Below are positions 60,623-64,000 of a stretch of DNA of 64,000 bases, in pieces. The notes under the pieces are model-generated. The model was not told where the DNA came from, searched no databases, and saw nothing but the letters and a program-made list of their open reading frames with translations. A program made the position numbers and the translations under genes. Numbering within the stretch: the stretch's first letter is position 1; every line of letters starts with the position of its first letter. Origin of the DNA: Mesorhizobium loti CJ3sym (lineage in GTDB: Bacteria; Pseudomonadota; Alphaproteobacteria; Rhizobiales; Rhizobiaceae); the NCBI RefSeq assembly GCF_000472785.1, contig NZ_AXAL01000019.1:62001-126000 (forward strand). The letters run 5' to 3'.

Positions 60623-62035
60623 CTACTCGGCGGCTTGCGCTGCCGGCGTCGGCAAGCCTAGCCATTGCCGGCAATCGTCCAGCGCGCGCGATGTGATGGC
60701 GTGCCGCTTGGCAACCGTCTTGTCCTTGCCGCGCAGGCGTTTGCCTTCGACCTTTACCGCTTCCACCGGCGGGAACAGGCCGAAGTTCACGTTCATCGGC
60801 TGAAACGAGCGCTTGCCCGGTTCATCGTCCGAAACAATGTGGCCGCCGGTGATGTGGTTGAGCAGCGCGCCGAAGGCCGTGGTGAGCGGCGGCAGCGACG
60901 GCGCGTGGCCGAGCCGCTCGGCTGCGGCGAAGCGGCCGGCGAGCAGGCCGATCGCAGCACTTTCGACGTAGCCCTCGCAGCCGGTGATCTGGCCGGCAAA
61001 GCGCAGACCGGGGCGCGACTTCAGCTGCAGCGAGGCGTCGAGCAAGGTCGGCGAATTGATGTAGGTGTTGCGGTGCAGGCCGCCCAGCCGAGCGAAATCG
61101 GCGCTTTCCAGGCCCGGAATGGTGCGGAATACGCGCACCTGCTCGGCATGCTTTAGTTTGGTCTGGAAGCCGACCATGTTGTAGAGCGTACCCAGCGCAT
61201 TGTCCTGCCGCAGTTGGACAATGGCATAGGCCTTGACTGTCGGGTTGTGCGCATTGGTCAGCCCCATCGGCTTCATCGGCCCGTAGCGCAGCGTCTCGAC
61301 GCCGCGCTCGGCCATTATCTCGATCGGCAGGCAGCCGTCGAAATAGGGCGTGCCTTCCCACTGCTTGAACTCGGTCTTCTGGCCGTCGACCAGCCCCTGC
61401 ACGAAGGCCAGATACTGCTCCTTGTCCAGGGGACAGTTGATGTAGTCCTTGCCGGTGCCGCCGGGCCCGACCTTGTCGTAGCGCGACTGGAACCAGCAAA
61501 TGTCCATGTCGATCGTGTCGAAATGGATGATCGGGGCGATGGCGTCGAAGAAGGCCAGCGCATCGGCGCCGGTCGCCTCGGCGATGGACTGGGCAAGCGA
61601 AGGCGCCGTCAGCGGACCGGTGGCGATGATCGCCTGGTCCCATTCCGCCGGCGGCAGACCTGGCACTTCCTCGCGCTGGATGGTGATCAGCGGGTGGGCT
61701 TCCAGCCTTTTCGTCACCGCTTCGGAGAAGCCGTCGCGGTCGACGGCCAGCGCGCCGCCGGCCGGCACCTGGTTGGCGTCCCCAGCGCTCATGATCAACG
61801 AGCCGGCCAATCGCATCTCGGCATGCAGCAGGCCGACCGCATTGTTTTCGGCGTCATCCGAGCGGAAGGAGTTGGAACAGACGAGCTCGGCCAGGCTATC
61901 GGTCTTGTGGGCATCGGTGCCGCGAACCGGGCGCATTTCATGCAGCACAACGGGAACGCCCGCTTGCGCCGCCTGCCATGCGGCTTCGGAACCGGCGAGA
62001 CCGCCGCCGATGATGTGGATAGGGTTTTTGCTCAT
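60623..62035 (-). CDS. trmFO: Methylenetetrahydrofolate-tRNA (uracil-54-C5) methyltransferase TrmFO
   Basis: The 470-residue flavoprotein makes ribothymidine at tRNA position 54 using methylenetetrahydrofolate. The FAD-binding IHIIGGGLAGSEAAWQAAQ, the conserved CSNSFRSDDAENNAVGLLH region, RYGPMKPMGL and CEGYVESAAIGLLAGRFAA are all present. The length is normal. It is convergent with the SGNH gene, with only eight bases between stops. Confidence 0.95.
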   Translation of the reverse strand: MSKNPIHIIGGGLAGSEAAWQAAQAGVPVVLHEMRPVRGTDAHKTDSLAELVCSNSFRSDDAENNAVGLLHAEMRLAGSLIMSAGDANQVPAGGALAVDRDGFSEAVTKRLEAHPLITIQREEVPGLPPAEWDQAIIATGPLTAPSLAQSIAEATGADALAFFDAIAPIIHFDTIDMDICWFQSRYDKVGPGGTGKDYINCPLDKEQYLAFVQGLVDGQKTEFKQWEGTPYFDGCLPIEIMAERGVETLRYGPMKPMGLTNAHNPTVKAYAIVQLRQDNALGTLYNMVGFQTKLKHAEQVRVFRTIPGLESADFARLGGLHRNTYINSPTLLDASLQLKSRPGLRFAGQITGCEGYVESAAIGLLAGRFAAAERLGHAPSLPPLTTAFGALLNHITGGHIVSDDEPGKRSFQPMNVNFGLFPPVEAVKVEGKRLRGKDKTVAKRHAITSRALDDCRQWLGLPTPAAQAAE

Positions 62036-62128
62036 GAGCGCCGGAATAATCGCTTAGCGCCGCGATTGCAATTGTCGCGCGGCGTTAACCGGAACGTCTG
62101 ATCTGGAAAGCCTGCCCAGAAAACAACA

Positions 62129-62240
62129 ACACCCGCCGGGGGAGGAGGTCCGGCGGGTGTCGTTTTTGGGGTCGACCCTCGGGAGGAGGTGAAGGTCAAC
62201 CGTATTCGTCATTGCCGGGGAGGAGGTCGGCTTTGACGAA
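62129..62240 (-). ncRNA. Anti-Shine-Dalgarno (cuckoo/CcsR-like) sRNA unit III
   Basis: Three hairpins on the minus strand carry CCTCCTCCC loops, at 62205-62240, 62170-62201 and 62129-62160. The last is a perfect 11-bp stem ACACCCGCCGG/CCGGCGGGTGT followed by a T-rich TGTTGTTTTC, the likely transcript end. The loops can pair with ribosome-binding sites. The family link is by motif and by the DUF1127 genes upstream. Confidence 0.75.
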
Positions 62241-62307
62241 ATCTCTTTCGCGTTTTGGAAAGGGGCGAAACCCTTTTGGAGCAAAATTCGTTTGCCCCGG
62301 GGAAACA

Positions 62308-62419
62308 GCGCCCGCCGCGGGAGGAGGTGCGGCGGGTGCCGTTTTTGTGGCCAACCCTCGGGAGGAGGTGAAGGTTGGGCCTATTCGTCATCGCCGGGGA
62401 GGAGGTCGGCTTTGACGAA
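62308..62419 (-). ncRNA. Anti-Shine-Dalgarno (cuckoo/CcsR-like) sRNA unit II
   Basis: This unit repeats the hairpin order of the neighbouring units: TTCGTCA/TGACGAA (62384-62419), GGCCAACC-type (62349-62381) and GCGCCCGCCGC/GCGGCGGGTGC (62308-62339). All loops contain CCTCCTCCC on the minus strand. The sequence is nearly identical to unit III over its first hairpin and the following spacer, which suggests a recent tandem duplication. Confidence 0.75.
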
Positions 62420-62507
62420 ATCTCTTTCGCGTTTTGAAAAGGGGCGAAACCCTTTGGAGCAAAGTTCATTTTGCTCCGGAGCAAACTCTTTTTGCTCCGG
62501 GGAAACA

Positions 62508-62613
62508 GCGCCCGCCGCGGGAGGAGGTGCGGCGGGCGCCGTTTTGGTGGTCAACCCTCGGGAGGAGGATAAGGGCTGACCGTTCGCTGGAGGTCGGGGA
62601 GGAGGTCGACCCC
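62508..62613 (-). ncRNA. Anti-Shine-Dalgarno (cuckoo/CcsR-like) sRNA unit I, nearest DUF1127
   Basis: The hairpins are GGTCG/CGACC (62592-62611), GGTCA-type (62549-62581, loop with one base change) and a perfect 11-bp GCGCCCGCCGC/GCGGCGGGCGC (62508-62539), all with CCTCCTCCC loops on the minus strand. The unit begins 13 bases after the stop of the second DUF1127 gene, so it is probably processed from the same transcript. Confidence 0.75.
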
Positions 62614-62625
62614 AGTGAAATTCAG

Positions 62626-62766
62626 TTAGATCGCCCGGCGGGCGATGATCTTGATTTCGTCGCGGACGATACCGAGATCATGCAGCTGACGGTTCGAAAG
62701 GCGACCCAGCTCGGTAACCGTCTCGCGATAAACGCGCCAGTTACGATAGTTGCGGATCAGGTTCAT
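62626..62766 (-). CDS. DUF1127 small protein, second copy
   Basis: A 46-residue basic protein begins MNLIRNYRNWRVYRETVTEL and ends IIARRAI. It has the DUF1127 core (RLSNRQLHDLGI). The Rhodobacter sphaeroides relative CcaF1 is an RNA-binding protein encoded upstream of the CcsR sRNAs and involved in their maturation. GAAAAGAGAA precedes the ATG by several bases. It is too short for ordinary gene-finding limits. It lies 49 bases after the first copy and just upstream of the sRNA array. Confidence 0.88.
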   Translation of the reverse strand: MNLIRNYRNWRVYRETVTELGRLSNRQLHDLGIVRDEIKIIARRAI

Positions 62767-62815
62767 TGTCGTTCTCTTTTCAGAAACTTGTTCGGACCAT
62801 TCGCGGCCCGAAAAA

Positions 62816-62956
62816 TTAGACCGCCTTGCGAGCGACGTAAGGAATGTCGCTGCGGCTGATGCCGAGGTCGGTCAGTTCACGGTTGCTCAGGCGGCTCAGC
62901 TCGGACACGGTGTCCCTGTAGCGGCGCCAGTTGCGGTAGTTGCGGATCAGGTTCAT
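62816..62956 (-). CDS. DUF1127 small protein, first copy
   Basis: This 46-residue paralogue of the downstream gene has the same first eleven residues (MNLIRNYRNWR) and a DUF1127 core (RLSNRELTDLGI), ending YVARKAV. It is strongly basic and probably binds RNA. The ATG at 62956 follows GACGAAACGAGAA. It is the first gene of the DUF1127-sRNA unit, so the main promoter should lie between 62957 and 63191. Confidence 0.88.
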   Translation of the reverse strand: MNLIRNYRNWRRYRDTVSELSRLSNRELTDLGISRSDIPYVARKAV

Positions 62957-63191
62957 GGTAGTTCTCGTTTCGTCTTTCTTGCGGATCATTCCGTTTGTGT
63001 ACGAACCATAAATAGGCGGGCCTATATCGATTTAAAAGCGCTATGGCTGCATGGCAGCAATGCAAATTGTGCAATGCAACATTAACGCGCCTTCACGGAC
63101 CTGACATAAAGAAGCCAGAATCGGAAAGTGCCGTCACGTCAACGGTTTGGCTGGTTCGGCTGAAAAAAGACCAGACTGGGGGAGACGCGGA
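62957..63191. promoter_or_regulatory. Divergent promoter region of the DUF1127-sRNA unit and the DUF2157 gene
   Basis: This AT-richer stretch contains a perfect inverted repeat ATAGGC-GG-GCCTAT (63012-63025) upstream of the first DUF1127 gene. In Rhodobacter the equivalent unit is driven by heat-shock sigma factors; I see no clear match to that consensus here. No coding sequence is called. Confidence 0.45.
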
Positions 63192-64000
63192 ATGGCGGGC
63201 TATTCGTCACGAGTGAGGTCGGATATTGCGCGCTGGCTGCAGGCAGGCCTGATCGACGCCGCGACAGCCGATTCCCTGACGCGTGACATCGAGGCCAACG
63301 CGCGCCAATCGCTCAGCTTCGGTTCCATCCTGGCGATGATGGCGGCGCTGCTGTTTGGCGCGGCTATCCTGATCTTCGTCGCTGCTAACTGGGATGCGAT
63401 CCCGCGCCTGGCGCGCGTGGCGGCACTCTTTATTGTCATCCTTGGCGGCTATGTCGGCGGCGCGGTGCTGAAAACACGTGACCATGCTGCGATCGGCGAA
63501 GCGTTGTGGGTCGTGGTGGCGGCGGCTTTCGGTGGTTCGATCGCGCTGATCGGCCAGATGTATCATCTGTCGGGCGACGAGGCTTCGGCGCTCGTCACCT
63601 GGGGCGCTGGCACGGCGCTGGCGGCGGTGGCGCTGCGGTCGAACCCGCTGACCGTCGCAGCGGTCGGTATCGCTGACGCCTGGCTGTTCCTGAAGGGGTT
63701 CGATTATTATAGTCGCAGCGAGGTTCCGCATGCTTTCGTCGTCATGGCGGTTGTGTTGTTTGCCGTCTCGTTCTGGACCCGCAGCCAGGCTGCGCGGCAC
63801 CTGATCATCCTGTCGCTGCTCTTCTATCTCGTGCTGTTGGCGATGAATCACGCCACGCTGCCGGTGGCGATCCCCCTGGTCATTGTCTCCATCGTGCTCT
63901 TCGCGGCTGGCGTCTTTGCGCCAGAGCCGGTCGACAGGATCTTGCAGCTTGGCGGGCGCTTACCCCTGCACGCGCTGCTCGGCTTTCTCACCGGCCTCGC
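63192..64000 (+). CDS. DUF2157 membrane protein, truncated by the window edge
   Basis: The frame starts at the ATG at 63192 behind GGGGGAGA and stays open to the window end (269 codons). The N-terminal part (IARWLQAGLIDAATADSL) is the soluble helical domain of DUF2157 proteins. It is followed by hydrophobic helices beginning LAMMAALLFGAAILIFVAAN, with the family segment IALIGQMYHLSGD. Many helices follow. The function of the family is unknown; some members are linked to cell envelope or stress. Confidence 0.85.
   Translation, partial: MAGYSSRVRSDIARWLQAGLIDAATADSLTRDIEANARQSLSFGSILAMMAALLFGAAILIFVAANWDAIPRLARVAALFIVILGGYVGGAVLKTRDHAAIGEALWVVVAAAFGGSIALIGQMYHLSGDEASALVTWGAGTALAAVALRSNPLTVAAVGIADAWLFLKGFDYYSRSEVPHAFVVMAVVLFAVSFWTRSQAARHLIILSLLFYLVLLAMNHATLPVAIPLVIVSIVLFAAGVFAPEPVDRILQLGGRLPLHALLGFLTGL

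Noticed and set aside
62292..62579. Open frame on the + strand across the hairpin array, and the idea that GGGAGGAGG copies are ribosome-binding sites
   Set aside because: The copies lie in hairpin loops with covarying stems, are not followed by start codons at suitable spacing, and face opposite to the DUF1127 genes.
62129..62613. CRISPR array
   Set aside because: The repeats are structured units of 106-112 bases with related spacers, not short identical repeats with unique spacers, and no cas genes are present. The 21-bp repeats at 40342 are coding.

Overview
The window looks like chromosome from a Mesorhizobium-type alphaproteobacterium (Rhizobiales). The evidence is the high GC content and the gene order erpA-dgt-argS-SPOR-nagZ-scpAB-tatABC-serS-surE-pcm-LysM/M23-DUF815-yajC-secDF. 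An ExoR-like Sel1 protein, a PopZ-type DUF2497 protein and a DUF1127/anti-Shine-Dalgarno sRNA locus also fit. The genus is inferred from protein resemblance, not from a marker gene.

Bases 1-18,235 are a genomic island ending inside a tRNA-Asn(GTT) gene (18,194-18,268, minus strand). Its left end lies outside the window. It carries: (a) a Septu-like ATPase/HNH pair plus a third co-translated gene (2-3,080); (b) a nine-gene, tightly packed operon (3,298-12,879) encoding an RHH regulator, a C5 methyltransferase, an Eco29kI-like GIY-YIG endonuclease, Vsr, a MORC/MutL-type GHKL ATPase, an Mrr-nuclease/SF2 helicase fusion, an unrecognised protein, a PIN-like protein and an HNH endonuclease; (c) a complete tyrosine integrase, a fragment of another integrase, a VapBC-type toxin-antitoxin pair and a large serine recombinase whose last codons lie in the tRNA. 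Three CCGCGG hexamers spaced exactly 10 bp apart (3,264-3,289) precede the R-M operon. CCGCGG is the known Eco29kI recognition sequence, so these may be a self-regulatory site.

Bases 18,269-34,800 are mostly core genes: tRNA-Cys, a PCMT-family methyltransferase, tolC, popZ, valS, two tandem FadL-like outer membrane protein genes with duplicated upstream regions, ilvD overlapping an exoR homologue, xthA, two VOC proteins and small hypotheticals. The leaders of the two FadL-like genes carry a hairpin whose loop is conserved while its stem changes in a compensatory way.

Bases 34,800-62,040 hold the conserved alphaproteobacterial cluster for translation (argS, serS, trmFO), chromosome condensation (scpAB), Tat and Sec export (tatABC, yajC, secDF), envelope maintenance (SPOR, nagZ, LysM/M23) and repair (surE, pcm). 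A sterol-desaturase-family protein and a large SGNH hydrolase follow.

Bases 62,100-63,000 (minus strand) hold two tandem 46-codon DUF1127 genes followed by nine hairpins, almost all with the loop ACCTCCTCCC, arranged as three repeats of three. This matches the known cuckoo/CcsR organisation but is an expanded array. A DUF2157 membrane protein gene runs off the right edge.
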